Source: Sphingomonas sp.
GTDB lineage: Bacteria > Pseudomonadota > Alphaproteobacteria > Sphingomonadales > Sphingomonadaceae
Length of the DNA stretch: 64,000 bases
Assembly (NCBI RefSeq): GCF_003248515.1
Contig: NZ_QFOB01000001.1
Span: forward strand, 372,001 to 436,000
Direction: 5' to 3'
Below, one piece after another: positions 1 to 8,891 of this stretch. Within the stretch, counting starts at the first letter, position 1. Each line of letters begins with the position of its first letter. A program made the translations under genes and the position numbers. Below the pieces are notes generated by a model that was not told the DNA's origin, did no database searches, and saw only the letters and a program-made list of their open reading frames with translations.

Positions 1-1
1 C

Positions 2-1051
2 GCCACCCCGCCGGACGCACTGCCGCTGGCGCTTGCCTATCTGCGCGTGATCTTCCTCGCGCTGCCGCCCATGTTCCTGACGCTGCTCGTCACGATGGGG
101 CTGCGCGGCATCGGCGATGCGATCACGCCGCTGCGCTTCATGATCCTGAACGTGGTGCTGGATGCGGGGCTGAACCCCCTCTTCATCCTGGGATATGGCC
201 CGATCCCGCGCATGGGCGTCGCCGGCGCCGCCACGGCCACGCTGATCGCCAATTATGTCGTGCTGATCGGCATCGTCGCCTACATCTACGCCAAGGATAT
301 CGGGATCCGGCTGCGGGGACCGGAGCTGCGCTTCCTGATCCCTGATCCGACGCTGCTAAAGGTGATCGCGGTCAAGGGCTTTCCGATGGGCGTCCAGATG
401 CTGGTGATGACGCTTTCGGGCCTCGTCCTGGTCGGTCTCATCAACCGGCAGGGAGTGGACGTCGCCGCCGCTTATGGCGTGGCGCAGCTGCTGTGGACCT
501 ATGTGCAGATGCCGGCCATGGCGATCGGAGCAGCGGTTTCCGTCATGGCCGCCCAGAATATCGGCGCGGGCGCGTGGAGCCGGGTGGATGCGATCACACG
601 ATCGGGCCTGATGGTGAACCTGCTGCTGACGGGCGGCGTGGTAGCCCTGCTGCTGCTGTTCGACAGGCCGGCGCTGGCGCTGTTCCTCGGATCGGGCAGC
701 CCGGCCATCCCGATCGCGCGGCACATCCAGTTCATCGCAAGCTGGAGCTTCATCCTGTTCGGGATCACGCTTGTCCTGTTCGCCACGGTGCGCGCGAACG
801 GCGCGGTGATCGCGCCGCTGCTGATCCTCACGCTGGGCATCCTGATCGTGCGGGTGAGCTTCGCCTGGACCCTGCTGCCTTACGGGCAGGATATGCTGTG
901 GTGGAGCTTTCCCGTGGGATCGGCGGTGACGGTGGCGCTCGCCTTGCTCTATTATCGCTTCGGCAACTGGCGAACACAGGGCATGATCGCTCGGACCGTG
1001 CAGGCCGAGGCGGCGGCGGATCAGCCGGCCGTTTCCGATGCCGGCCGATAG
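2..1051 (+). CDS. MATE family efflux transporter, 5' end outside window
   Basis: C-terminal roughly 350 residues of a multidrug and toxic compound extrusion (MATE) transporter, an inner-membrane antiporter expelling drugs by cation exchange. The frame is already open at base 2, so the start lies upstream of the window. The protein is a string of hydrophobic helices; the segment 'GLRGIGDAITPLRFMILN' followed by 'LDAGLNPLFILGYGP' is typical of the MATE repeat. It ends in a short charged cytoplasmic tail rich in Ala and Glu. The rhodanese gene starts just after it. Substrate cannot be inferred. Family assignment is confident. Confidence 0.85.
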   Translation, partial: ATPPDALPLALAYLRVIFLALPPMFLTLLVTMGLRGIGDAITPLRFMILNVVLDAGLNPLFILGYGPIPRMGVAGAATATLIANYVVLIGIVAYIYAKDIGIRLRGPELRFLIPDPTLLKVIAVKGFPMGVQMLVMTLSGLVLVGLINRQGVDVAAAYGVAQLLWTYVQMPAMAIGAAVSVMAAQNIGAGAWSRVDAITRSGLMVNLLLTGGVVALLLLFDRPALALFLGSGSPAIPIARHIQFIASWSFILFGITLVLFATVRANGAVIAPLLILTLGILIVRVSFAWTLLPYGQDMLWWSFPVGSAVTVALALLYYRFGNWRTQGMIARTVQAEAAADQPAVSDAGR

Positions 1052-1094
1052 ACCGCCCCCCGCGCAACCCTTCCAGCGATCGGAATCGTCGATC

Positions 1095-1493
1095 ATGCCG
1101 TCCAGCGTCAGCAAGATCCCCGCCGCCCCGAGCGAGATCGCGAAGGAGCATTTCGCGTCCGAATTCTCGTTCGAAACCGATTGCTGGGACGTGCATGACG
1201 CCCTGGCCGGGTATCCGGACTTCGTGCTGCTCGACGTGCGCTCGCCGGCCTTGTTCGCGAAGGGACACGTTCCCGGCGCCATCAATCTTCCGCACGGCAA
1301 GATCATCGCGTCGAAGCTGGGCGAGTGGCCCGCCGAGACGCTGTTCGTCACCTATTGCGCAGGCCCCCACTGCAACGGCGCCGCGCGCGGCGCGCTGCGG
1401 CTGGCGGAGCTGGGGCGGCCGGTGAAGATCATGGCCGGCGGAATCACCGGCTGGATCGACGAAGGTTTCGCCCTGGCGGAGGGTGAAGCCTGA
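1095..1493 (+). CDS. Rhodanese-like domain protein
   Basis: A 132-residue single-domain rhodanese (sulfurtransferase fold), probably cytoplasmic. The Cdc25/rhodanese signatures are visible: 'LLDVRSPALFAKGHVPGAINLP' around residues 45-66 and an active-site loop with Cys88 and Cys93 ('TYCAGPHCNGA'), then 'MAGGITGW' near the C terminus. The second cysteine in the loop is unusual and might form a disulfide or bind a metal. I chose the ATG at 1095; an in-frame ATG at 1038 would add 19 residues and overlap the upstream transporter gene. Sulfur donor and acceptor are unknown. Confidence 0.8.
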   Translation: MPSSVSKIPAAPSEIAKEHFASEFSFETDCWDVHDALAGYPDFVLLDVRSPALFAKGHVPGAINLPHGKIIASKLGEWPAETLFVTYCAGPHCNGAARGALRLAELGRPVKIMAGGITGWIDEGFALAEGEA

Positions 1494-1500
1494 GGCACGC

Positions 1501-1525
1501 TTTCGCCGGAGATCATCCGGCGGAA
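1501..1525. terminator. Hairpin between convergent genes, weak terminator candidate
   Basis: A 7-bp perfect stem (1504-1510 with 1516-1522, five-base loop), extendable with A-T and G-T pairs, sits between the rhodanese gene and the convergent gapR gene. No T-tract follows on either strand, so it is only a tentative bidirectional terminator. Confidence 0.35.
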
Positions 1526-1583
1526 TGACATGATCGCCACGCGCGGCCGGCGATGCGGCCTTTGCGCGAGGCGATCAGCGATC

Positions 1584-1823
1584 TCAGGAAAGGCCGAGCG
1601 CGGCCTTGTACGTATCCAGCAGCGCCTCGGCCTCGTCGCGCGCATGCTTCTCCATCTTCCGGAGACGCACGATCGCGCGCATAGTCTTGGCATCATAGCC
1701 CTGGCTCTTCGCTTCGTTGTAAACGTCGCGAATATCGTCGGCCATGCCCTTCTTCTCTTCCTCGAGGCGCTCGATGCGCTCGATGAACAGGCGAAGCTGC
1801 TCTGCCGCGATGAGGTCGGACAT
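1584..1823 (-). CDS. gapR: GapR-type nucleoid-associated protein (DUF2312)
   Basis: A 79-residue protein matching the DUF2312/GapR family, alphaproteobacterial DNA-binding proteins that recognise overtwisted AT-rich DNA ahead of replication and transcription. Visible are an N-terminal coiled-coil helix ('LFIERIERLEEEKKGMADDIRDVY') and the family's conserved 'NEAKSQGYDAKTMRAIVRLRKM' segment. The start is placed at 'MSDLIAAEQLR'; the frame is open further upstream, but that extension is arginine-rich and does not resemble the family. The upstream region to 2113 (about 290 bases) shows no other gene. Confidence 0.9.
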   Translation of the reverse strand: MSDLIAAEQLRLFIERIERLEEEKKGMADDIRDVYNEAKSQGYDAKTMRAIVRLRKMEKHARDEAEALLDTYKAALGLS

Positions 1824-2113
1824 GATGATGCGAATCCCTAATGGCTGTAATTCAGGCGAGCGGCGGCGACTAAGCATGTCGTGGCCGCTGCGCAAGCTTC
1901 GGGCACGATCATCGACATGCCGCCGCACCGGGAGCAGCCGACATCAAATTTGCAGGATACGGGCAAGAAATACCACCACCCTGCGAGATACCGTCAAATA
2001 TTCCGATCGCAGCACCGGTTTCGCCACGCCACTGTTGACGGCCGGGGGGCGAGCGGCTCATGTGCGTTGAACGGCGGAGATGACCGCCCCGCCTCTCTCT
2101 CGACCGGACCCGT

Positions 2114-3538
2114 GTGACCTTGCCCAGCGCCCTGCCCTCGCCCGATGAAGAGCGCGCGCCGCGCGTGATCGAGCGGATCGACGTGGGCCAGGCGATCAGC
2201 CTCACCGAATTGTTCACCATCGGGATCGGGCCTTCGAGTTCGCACACCGTAGGCCCGATGCGGGCAGCGCGCGATTTCGCGGAGCGGGCGATCGCGGCAG
2301 GCGAGGTGACCGGCGTCCGCGCCGAATTGTTCGGATCGCTGGCACTTACCGGGCACGGCCACGCGACCGATATCGCGGTGCTGCTGGGCCTGTGCGGGGA
2401 AGCGCCCGAGACGGTGGATCCCGATCGCATCGCGCAAGACGTTGCCGCGATTCGCGAAGAGCGGAGCCTGCTGCTGGGCGGCACCCGGCCGATCCCTTTC
2501 GTGGAATCGAGCGATCTGCTGTTCCACAAGGGCCGTTTCCTCGAAGGGCATGCCAATGCGGTGCGCTTCACCGCCAACCATGCGGACGGCAGCAGCGAGG
2601 CGGCGACATATTTCTCGATCGGCGGCGGCGTGATCCTGCGCGAGGGCGAGCCGCCGCTGCGCGTGAATTTCACGCTGCCGCATCCTTTCAGCTCGGCCGA
2701 GGAACTGCTCCGGATCGGCGAGAAGACCGGGCTTTCGATCGGCCAGATCGTGGATGCGAACGAACTGGCCTGGCGGCCCGCCGCCGAAACCGAGAATTTT
2801 CTCGACGCGGTGCGCGGGGCGATGATCGATTGCATCGATCGCGGGCTGAAGGGCGAGGGCATCCTGCCCGGCGGCCTCAATGTCCGCCGTCGCGCGCGCG
2901 ATCTCCACGCCCGCCTGCTCGCGCGCGGGCCGCGCAGCGATCCCTCAGCGGTGTTCGAATGGGTCAGCCTCTGGGCGCTCGCCGTGAACGAGGAGAATGC
3001 CGCCGGCGGGCGTGTCGTGACCGCGCCCACCAATGGCGCCGCCGGCGTGCTCCCCGCCGTGCTCAAATATTATGAGGTCTTTTCGGCTGCCCCCACCCGC
3101 GCGGGCAGTCGCCTGCTGCTGACGACGGCGGCGGCGATCGGCTTCCTCTACAAGAAGCGCGCCTCCATCTCGGCCGCCGAGATGGGCTGCCAGGGCGAAG
3201 TGGGCGTCGCCTGCTCGATGGCGGCCGCCGGGCTGGCGGCGGCGCTCGGCGCCACCAATGCCCAGATCGAAAATGCGGCCGAGATCGGCATGGAACATAA
3301 TCTGGGCCTCACTTGCGATCCGATCGGCGGCCTCGTCCAGATACCCTGCATCGAGCGCAACACGATGGGCGCGATCAAGGCGATCAATGCCGCCTATCTC
3401 GCGCTCCATGGCGATGGCCGCCACATCGTAAGCCTCGATGCCGTGATCGAGACGATGCGCCAGACCGGCGAGGACATGCGTTCCCAATATAAGGAAACGA
3501 GCCTCGGCGGCCTCGCGGTGAACGTGGTGGAATGCTGA
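2114..3538 (+). CDS. sdaA: L-serine ammonia-lyase (iron-sulfur type)
   Basis: Single-chain L-serine dehydratase of 474 residues that deaminates L-serine to pyruvate and ammonia using a [4Fe-4S] cluster instead of PLP. The N-terminal beta domain has the signature 'FTIGIGPSSSHTVGPM' (about residues 35-50); the alpha domain carries 'APTNGAAGVLP'. Cys359, Cys401 and Cys412 match the family's Cx41Cx10C cluster ligands, with a further Cys at 367. The start is a GTG with no obvious Shine-Dalgarno sequence; another in-frame GTG lies at 2166, so the exact N terminus is uncertain. Function is secure; it appears monocistronic. Confidence 0.92.
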   Translation: MTLPSALPSPDEERAPRVIERIDVGQAISLTELFTIGIGPSSSHTVGPMRAARDFAERAIAAGEVTGVRAELFGSLALTGHGHATDIAVLLGLCGEAPETVDPDRIAQDVAAIREERSLLLGGTRPIPFVESSDLLFHKGRFLEGHANAVRFTANHADGSSEAATYFSIGGGVILREGEPPLRVNFTLPHPFSSAEELLRIGEKTGLSIGQIVDANELAWRPAAETENFLDAVRGAMIDCIDRGLKGEGILPGGLNVRRRARDLHARLLARGPRSDPSAVFEWVSLWALAVNEENAAGGRVVTAPTNGAAGVLPAVLKYYEVFSAAPTRAGSRLLLTTAAAIGFLYKKRASISAAEMGCQGEVGVACSMAAAGLAAALGATNAQIENAAEIGMEHNLGLTCDPIGGLVQIPCIERNTMGAIKAINAAYLALHGDGRHIVSLDAVIETMRQTGEDMRSQYKETSLGGLAVNVVEC

Positions 3539-3703
3539 GCGCGCACGACGGCAGACCGCGCTTCGCCCCCTTCTGAGGGAGGGCGGCACCCCGTCGCGGT
3601 TGCGGCGCGTTAACGTGCGTGATACCGCGCCGCGCGCTGCCTCCGGGGCCTTTCCCGGTGGCGCCTGCGGACACGCAGCGGGCCAGTCAGGATCTCGTTC
3701 CGG

Positions 3704-5650
3704 ATGTCCAACGACGTCGCCGTTCAAGCCACTGCCGATCCGCTGGAGCCGTCGCTCGGCGCGGTGACGCACGCCCATAAGGAAGGGCTGGCGCGCCTCG
3801 CGGTGGGCGCGATCGGAATCGTCTTCGGCGATATCGGCACCAGCCCGCTCTACGCCTTCCGCGAGACATTCGCCGGCCACCATCAGCTGGCGCCGACGCC
3901 CGAAAACGTGCTGGGCGTGCTGAGCCTCATTTTCTGGTCGATGATGATCGTGGTGACGCTGAAATATGTCATCATCATCATGCGGGCGGATAATAAGGGC
4001 GAGGGCGGCAGCCTCGCCCTGCTCGCCCTGATCTCGCGATCGGGCTCCACCAAGGCGCGCTGGACAAAGGGGCTGGTGCTGCTGGGCGTGTTCGCCACAG
4101 CGCTTTTCTACGGCGACAGCATGATCACGCCGGCCATGTCCGTGCTGACGGCGGTGGAGGGCCTTGCCGTCGTCAATCATGGTTTCGCCCCGTTCGTGCT
4201 GCCGATCGCGCTCGCCATCCTGTTCGGCCTGTTCACGATCCAGTCGCGCGGCGTGGGCAAGGTGGGGCTGCTCTTCGGCCCCGTCATGATGCTGTATTTC
4301 ATCGTGCTGGCGGTGCTGGGCATCGTGAATATCGTGGCGCAGCCCGGCGTCTTCTTTGCGCTGAACCCCTGGCATGCCGTCCGCTTCTTCCTCGATGACG
4401 GCGTCCGCGCCTTCCTCGCCATGGGCTCGGTGGTGCTGGCGGTGACGGGCGCGGAGGCGCTGTATGCCGATATGGGCCATTTCGGGCGCAAGCCGATCGG
4501 GGTTTCCTGGCTCGTCTTCGTGCTGCCCGCCCTGATGCTCAACTATCTGGGCCAGGGCGCGATGATCCTGGCGGCGACGCCCGAACAGGCGCTGGCGCTG
4601 GTTCACAACCCCTTCTTCCTGATGGCATCCGAACAGGTCCGTCTGCCGCTCGTGATCCTCGCCACGGTGGCGACGATCATCGCCAGCCAGGCCGTGATTT
4701 CGGGGGCCTTCTCCGTCACCCAGCAGGCGATCCAGCTCGGCTTCATGCCGCGCCTGCGCATCATCCACACCAGTTCCAGCGCCGCCGGCCAGATCTACAT
4801 CCCCAGCATCAACTGGGCGCTGATGGTGATGGTCATGGTGCTCGTGATGATGTTCCGCAGCTCGTCCAACCTCGCCGCCGCTTATGGCATCGCCGTGTCC
4901 GGCGCGATGATGATCGACAGCTGCCTGATCGGCGTCGTCCTCTTCAGCCTGTGGAAGTGGAAGCCGTGGTTCGGCGCCCCCGTGCTGGCGGCGCTGCTGC
5001 TCGTCGATTTTGCCTATCTCGCCGCCAATCTCACCAAGGTGCCCGATGGCGGCTGGTTCCCGCTGCTGATCGGCTTCATGATCTTCACCCTGCTGACGAC
5101 CTGGGCGCGCGGCCGCGCGCTGATGATCGCGCGGATGCGCGAGGCGACGATGCCGGTGGACGTGTTCGTGCGCTCGGCCGCGGGATCCGCCACGCGTGTA
5201 TCCGGAACGGCCGTGTTCATGACATCAAGCGCGCATGGCGTGCCCCACGCGCTGCTCCACAATCTGAAGCACAACAAGGTGCTGCACGAGCGCGTGATCC
5301 TGCTGACAGTGAAGATCGAGGACGTGCCCTATCTCGATCTTTCGAAGCGGCTTTTTCTGGAGGATCTGGGCCAGGGCTTCTGGCGCCTCGTCGTCCGCTA
5401 CGGCTTCATGGACGATCCCGACGTGCCGGCGGCGCTCGCGCGGACCACGGATTGCGGGCCGAGCTTCAAGATGATGGAGACCAGCTTCTTCCTCGCCCGG
5501 CAGACGCTGATCGCCTCCTCCCGGCCGGGTATGGCGCTGTGGCGGGAGAAGCTGTTCGCCTGGATGCTGCGCAACGCGGAAAGCGCGATGGAATTCTTCC
5601 GCCTGCCCACCAATCGCGTGGTGGAACTGGGCAGCCAGGTCGAGATCTGA
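3704..5650 (+). CDS. kup: Kup potassium uptake protein
   Basis: A 648-residue KUP/HAK/KT potassium transporter, an inner-membrane K+/H+ symporter. The diagnostic 'GDIGTSPLYA' motif is at residues 42-51, followed by about twelve hydrophobic helices and a soluble C-terminal domain from about residue 480, as in other family members. Residues 'GEGGSLALLALI' after the third helix are also conserved. Length fits the family. The gene follows sdaA after 165 bases of apparently non-coding DNA and may have its own promoter there, although none is clear. Confidence 0.93.
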   Translation: MSNDVAVQATADPLEPSLGAVTHAHKEGLARLAVGAIGIVFGDIGTSPLYAFRETFAGHHQLAPTPENVLGVLSLIFWSMMIVVTLKYVIIIMRADNKGEGGSLALLALISRSGSTKARWTKGLVLLGVFATALFYGDSMITPAMSVLTAVEGLAVVNHGFAPFVLPIALAILFGLFTIQSRGVGKVGLLFGPVMMLYFIVLAVLGIVNIVAQPGVFFALNPWHAVRFFLDDGVRAFLAMGSVVLAVTGAEALYADMGHFGRKPIGVSWLVFVLPALMLNYLGQGAMILAATPEQALALVHNPFFLMASEQVRLPLVILATVATIIASQAVISGAFSVTQQAIQLGFMPRLRIIHTSSSAAGQIYIPSINWALMVMVMVLVMMFRSSSNLAAAYGIAVSGAMMIDSCLIGVVLFSLWKWKPWFGAPVLAALLLVDFAYLAANLTKVPDGGWFPLLIGFMIFTLLTTWARGRALMIARMREATMPVDVFVRSAAGSATRVSGTAVFMTSSAHGVPHALLHNLKHNKVLHERVILLTVKIEDVPYLDLSKRLFLEDLGQGFWRLVVRYGFMDDPDVPAALARTTDCGPSFKMMETSFFLARQTLIASSRPGMALWREKLFAWMLRNAESAMEFFRLPTNRVVELGSQVEI

Positions 5651-5672
5651 CGACCTTTAGCGGGAGAGCCTA

Positions 5673-6194
5673 TTGATCCCCGCCGATCCCGCGCCGATCA
5701 TCGTCGCAGCGCTGCTCGCGCCTGCCGATCTCGCCTGGCTCGATGGCCTGCGCCGCGCGCATTTCCCGCCAGAGCGCAACATGCTGCCCGCGCATCTCAC
5801 GCTCTTCCATCATCTGCCGCCTTCCATCTCGGCGGAAGCCCGGCAGAGGATCGCCCGCCTCGCGCGCGCATCACCGCCCCCGGTGGCACGCGCTTCGGGC
5901 CTGATCCCGCTGGGGCGCGGCGTGGCGATCCGGATCACCTCCCCCGATCTGGAACGGATTCGGGGCGATCTCGCCGAAGACTTCGCCGGGCTGCTGACGC
6001 CACAGGATCAGGCCGGCTGGCGCCCGCATGTGACCATCCAGAACAAGGCTTCGCCCGAGGCGGCCCGCACGCTGCTCACCGAATTGCGCGCGGGCTTCCG
6101 CGAACGGCCCGTCGGGATCGCGGGCATCGCGACCTATTTCTATCGCGGCGGCCCGTGGGAGCCGCTGTCGCGCCACATGTTCGCCGGGCGCTGA
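5673..6194 (+). CDS. 2H phosphoesterase / 2'-5' RNA ligase-like protein
   Basis: A 173-residue member of the 2H phosphoesterase superfamily. The two defining H-x-T motifs are visible: 'HLTLFHHLP' (about residue 43) and 'HVTIQNKAS' (about residue 120). These residues hydrolyse or ligate 2',3'- or 2',5'-linked nucleotides in characterised relatives; the substrate here is unknown. Translation begins at a TTG preceded by a good Shine-Dalgarno stretch (cgggagag, 5661-5668), 22 bases after kup, so it may be co-transcribed with kup. A second, unrelated-context 2H gene (thpR) lies at 22176. Confidence 0.8.
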   Translation: MIPADPAPIIVAALLAPADLAWLDGLRRAHFPPERNMLPAHLTLFHHLPPSISAEARQRIARLARASPPPVARASGLIPLGRGVAIRITSPDLERIRGDLAEDFAGLLTPQDQAGWRPHVTIQNKASPEAARTLLTELRAGFRERPVGIAGIATYFYRGGPWEPLSRHMFAGR

Positions 6195-6218
6195 CCTCTT
6201 GCCCCAAGACCTCCCGCT

Positions 6219-6626
6219 TCAATCGATCTGGCCGATCCCATCGCAGCTGAGATCGAACGCCGCGAGGCCGGCATCGAGCAGCCCCGCCAGCGCCGGCATT
6301 TCGAGAAGCTGATCGATCGCGCTTTCCGAATCCGACTCGCGCGCCTCTTCCAGCGCGTCGTCCCATTCGCTAGCATCGTACGTCCCCCGCCCGACCCAGG
6401 CGAGCGCGAGAATTTCCTGGACCTGATCCTCGCCCAGATCATCGAGCAGGGCGGAAACCTCCTCCTCGATCGCCTCGTTGGCATCATCGTCCATCACCGC
6501 GAATTCGTCGTCCGAATCGGTGGGATCCTCCTCATCCTCGGTGTCGTTGGAAGGCACCTGCGCCTCCAGCTCGCGCGCGCGGATGATAAGACGACAGATC
6601 GTTTCCAGCGGCGTCAGCAAATCCAT
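6219..6626 (-). CDS. Acidic DUF3775 family protein
   Basis: A 135-residue, strongly acidic protein whose C-terminal part ('GEDQVQEILALAWVGRGTYDASEWDDALEEAR', split by an acidic linker from the N-terminal helix) resembles the uncharacterised DUF3775 family. The N terminus 'MDLLTPLETICRLIIRARELEAQ' is helical, followed by about 30 residues that are mostly Asp and Glu. No catalytic motif or signal peptide is visible. It is convergent with the 2H phosphoesterase gene with a 24-base gap. Function is unknown. Confidence 0.7.
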   Translation of the reverse strand: MDLLTPLETICRLIIRARELEAQVPSNDTEDEEDPTDSDDEFAVMDDDANEAIEEEVSALLDDLGEDQVQEILALAWVGRGTYDASEWDDALEEARESDSESAIDQLLEMPALAGLLDAGLAAFDLSCDGIGQID

Positions 6627-6698
6627 CCCTGGCCTCCATATCCGGACGAGGCGCGAACGAGGTGGCGGCGCTCCGGTTCCTTGATCGCATCGGATATG

Positions 6699-6727
6699 TT
6701 GACCGCGGCGCGACCCCTTCCTATAGG
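6699..6727 (+). promoter_or_regulatory. Sigma-70-type promoter of the tRNA-Met gene
   Basis: TTGACC at 6699-6704 and TATAGG at 6722-6727 are separated by exactly 17 bases, placing the transcription start about 12-15 bases before the mature tRNA 5' end at 6748. Both hexamers are close to the housekeeping consensus. Confidence 0.7.
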
Positions 6728-6747
6728 CGCGCCTCCGTCGAGGAAGT

Positions 6748-6824
6748 GGCGGGGTAGCTCAGCTGGTTAGAGCACGGGAATCATAATCCTGGGGTCGGGG
6801 GTTCAAGTCCCTCTCCCGCTACCA
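6748..6824 (+). tRNA. tRNA-Met (CAT anticodon, elongator type)
   Basis: A 77-base tRNA with all arms visible: acceptor stem GGCGGGG pairing with TCCCGCT (G-T pairs at both ends), D-arm GCTC/GAGC, anticodon stem CGGGA/TCCTG with loop ATCATAA (anticodon CAT), T-arm GGGGG-TTCAAGT-CCCTC, and an encoded CCA. The paired first acceptor position argues against initiator tRNA. A lysidine-modified tRNA-Ile also carries CAT, but the overall sequence fits elongator Met. Confidence 0.93.
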
Positions 6825-6844
6825 TTTCCTCCGGATCGCGCCGC

Positions 6845-8707
6845 TCAGGCGGCAATGGCCTCCAGCTCCTCGGTCAACGCCATCCAGCCGGCTTCGGCCT
6901 GCTCGAGCGCCGCCGCTATGTCGGCATGCTTCTTCATCAGATCGCCCATGGAAAGCTTCGCATAAACGGGCTCGGCGCTCTTGGGATCGAACATGGCGCG
7001 ATCGAGCGCGGACTTCTCAGCGGAGAGCTTGGCCATCTTCGCCTCCGCCTCGGTGACGCGCTTCTTCAGGGCCAGCGTTTTTTCGCGCGCCTCGGCGGTC
7101 GCGCGCTTGTCCTTGGGCTTGCTCTTAGCGCCGCCCTTGCCGCCTCCCTCCTTGGAGAGGATGAAGGCGGTATAATCCTCCAGGCTGCCGTCAAATTCGT
7201 TGGCACGCCCGCTATCCACCAGCACGAGGCGATCGGCCGTCATCTCCACCATGTGGCGATCGTGGCTGACGAGGATCACGGCGCCCTTATAGCCATTGAG
7301 CGCCTGCACCAGCGCCTCGCGCGCATCCACGTCGAGATGGTTGGTCGGCTCGTCGAGGATCAGCATGTGGGGCGCATCCCGCGTGATGAGCGCAAGCGCG
7401 AGCCGGGCCTTCTCCCCGCCGGACATCTTGCCGACCGCGCCCGTCGCCCGATCACCCGAGAAGCCGAATCGGCCGAGCTGCGCGCGCACGGCGGCGGGTG
7501 TCTTGCCCTTCATCACGCGCGTCATGTGCGCCAGCGGCGTATCGTGGCTGTCCAGCTCCTCCACCTGATATTGGGTGAAATAGCCGACCTTCATCTTGCC
7601 GGACGCATTCATCGCCCCGTCCATCGGCGCGAGCTGCGCGGCGAGCAGCCGGGCGAGCGTGGTCTTGCCATTGCCGTTGCGGCCCAGCAGCGCGACGCGA
7701 TCGTCCGGATCGATCCGCAGATTGAGCCGCTCCAGGATCGGCGTGTCGCCATAGCCGACGCTGGCCAGATCCAGCGTGATGAGCGGCGGGCGAAGTTCCT
7801 CCGGATCCGGGAAATCGAAGCTGAGCGACGGATCATCGGCCAGTTCCGCGATCGGCTGCATCTTCGCCAGCATCTTGGCGCGCGACTGGGCCTGCTTGGC
7901 GGTGGAGGCGCGGGCGGAGTTGCGCGCGATATAACCCTGCAGTTTCTCGCGCTGGGCCTGTTGGTTGGCGCGGGCGGCGGCGGCCTGCGCGGCACGCTCG
8001 GCACGCTGACGCTCGAACGCATCATAGCCGCCCGCATAGAGCGTCACCTTGCCGCCCTGCAGGTGAAGGATGTTATCCACCACATTGTTGAGCAGATCAC
8101 GCTCATGGCTGATGACGACCATCATCGCCGGATAGTTTTTGAGGAAGCTTTCCAGCCAGAGCGTCGCTTCCAGATCCAGATGGTTCGAAGGCTCGTCCAG
8201 CAGCAGCAGATCGGGATTGGAGAAGAGCAGGGCTGCCAGCGCCACGCGCATCTTCCAGCCGCCCGAATAGCTGTCGAGCGGACGCTTCTGCATCTCCTCG
8301 TCAAAGCCAAGGCCGACGAGGATCGTGGCGGCACGGGCCTCCGCCGTATAGGCATCGATCGCGATCAGCCGCTCATAGACATCGCCCAGCCGATCGGGAT
8401 CCTCGCACGTCTCGCTCTCGATCAGCAGGGCCGCGCGTTCCGTATCGGCGGCCAGCACCGTTTCGATCGGCGTGGCGCTGCCGTGCGGTGCTTCCTGCGC
8501 GATATAGCCGATGCGCGTGCCTTTCGGCATCTCGATCGACCCGTTATCCGGATCGAGCATCCCCATCATCACCTTCATCAGCGTGGACTTGCCCGCGCCA
8601 TTGCGGCCGATCAGGCCCACACGGGCCCTGGCCGGAAGCGTGGCGGAGGCGCTGTCGAGGATCGTGCGCCCGCCAAGGCGCACGGTGATGCCATTCAGGT
8701 TCAGCAT
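6845..8707 (-). CDS. ABC-F family ATP-binding protein (YheS/Uup-like)
   Basis: A 620-residue soluble protein with two tandem ABC ATPase domains and no membrane segments, the ABC-F architecture acting at the ribosome. Domain 1 has Walker A 'GRNGAGKST' (34-42), signature 'YSGGWKMR' and Walker B 'LLLLDEPSNHLD'; domain 2 has 'GRNGNGKTT', 'MSGGEKARLA' and 'LILDEPTNHLD'. A charged linker joins them, and the last ~80 residues form a coiled coil. The start is 'MLNLNGITVRLGG'; the frame remains open upstream but the extension is not conserved-looking. Overall it most resembles YheS. It converges on tRNA-Met. Confidence 0.9.
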   Translation of the reverse strand: MLNLNGITVRLGGRTILDSASATLPARARVGLIGRNGAGKSTLMKVMMGMLDPDNGSIEMPKGTRIGYIAQEAPHGSATPIETVLAADTERAALLIESETCEDPDRLGDVYERLIAIDAYTAEARAATILVGLGFDEEMQKRPLDSYSGGWKMRVALAALLFSNPDLLLLDEPSNHLDLEATLWLESFLKNYPAMMVVISHERDLLNNVVDNILHLQGGKVTLYAGGYDAFERQRAERAAQAAAARANQQAQREKLQGYIARNSARASTAKQAQSRAKMLAKMQPIAELADDPSLSFDFPDPEELRPPLITLDLASVGYGDTPILERLNLRIDPDDRVALLGRNGNGKTTLARLLAAQLAPMDGAMNASGKMKVGYFTQYQVEELDSHDTPLAHMTRVMKGKTPAAVRAQLGRFGFSGDRATGAVGKMSGGEKARLALALITRDAPHMLILDEPTNHLDVDAREALVQALNGYKGAVILVSHDRHMVEMTADRLVLVDSGRANEFDGSLEDYTAFILSKEGGGKGGAKSKPKDKRATAEAREKTLALKKRVTEAEAKMAKLSAEKSALDRAMFDPKSAEPVYAKLSMGDLMKKHADIAAALEQAEAGWMALTEELEAIAA

Positions 8708-8891
8708 GGCCGCGCGCCTAGCATGGTGCGGCGCGGGAGGGGAGAGGCTCCGGCCGATTGCGGCTCCCGGCATCCCGCTTCGTCCATCAATCATCCTACA
8801 CGTGCCGTTAAGCCGGGCAGCCGCAGAAAGATGACGATGACGTGACAGAACCGGCAACCAGGCCCGGTCGATCAGGGGTTCCATCCGCCAG

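Noticed and set aside
1824..2113. Serine- or amino-acid-responsive riboswitch before sdaA
   Set aside because: No conserved riboswitch core or terminator-like structure recognised in the 290-base gap.
2945..4768. 607-codon minus-strand frame opposite sdaA and kup
   Set aside because: Composition is His/Arg/Asp/Glu-rich nonsense and it runs across two well-supported genes.
6926..8845. 639-codon plus-strand frame opposite the ABC-F gene
   Set aside because: Antisense to a protein with both ABC domains intact; no homologous motif visible.
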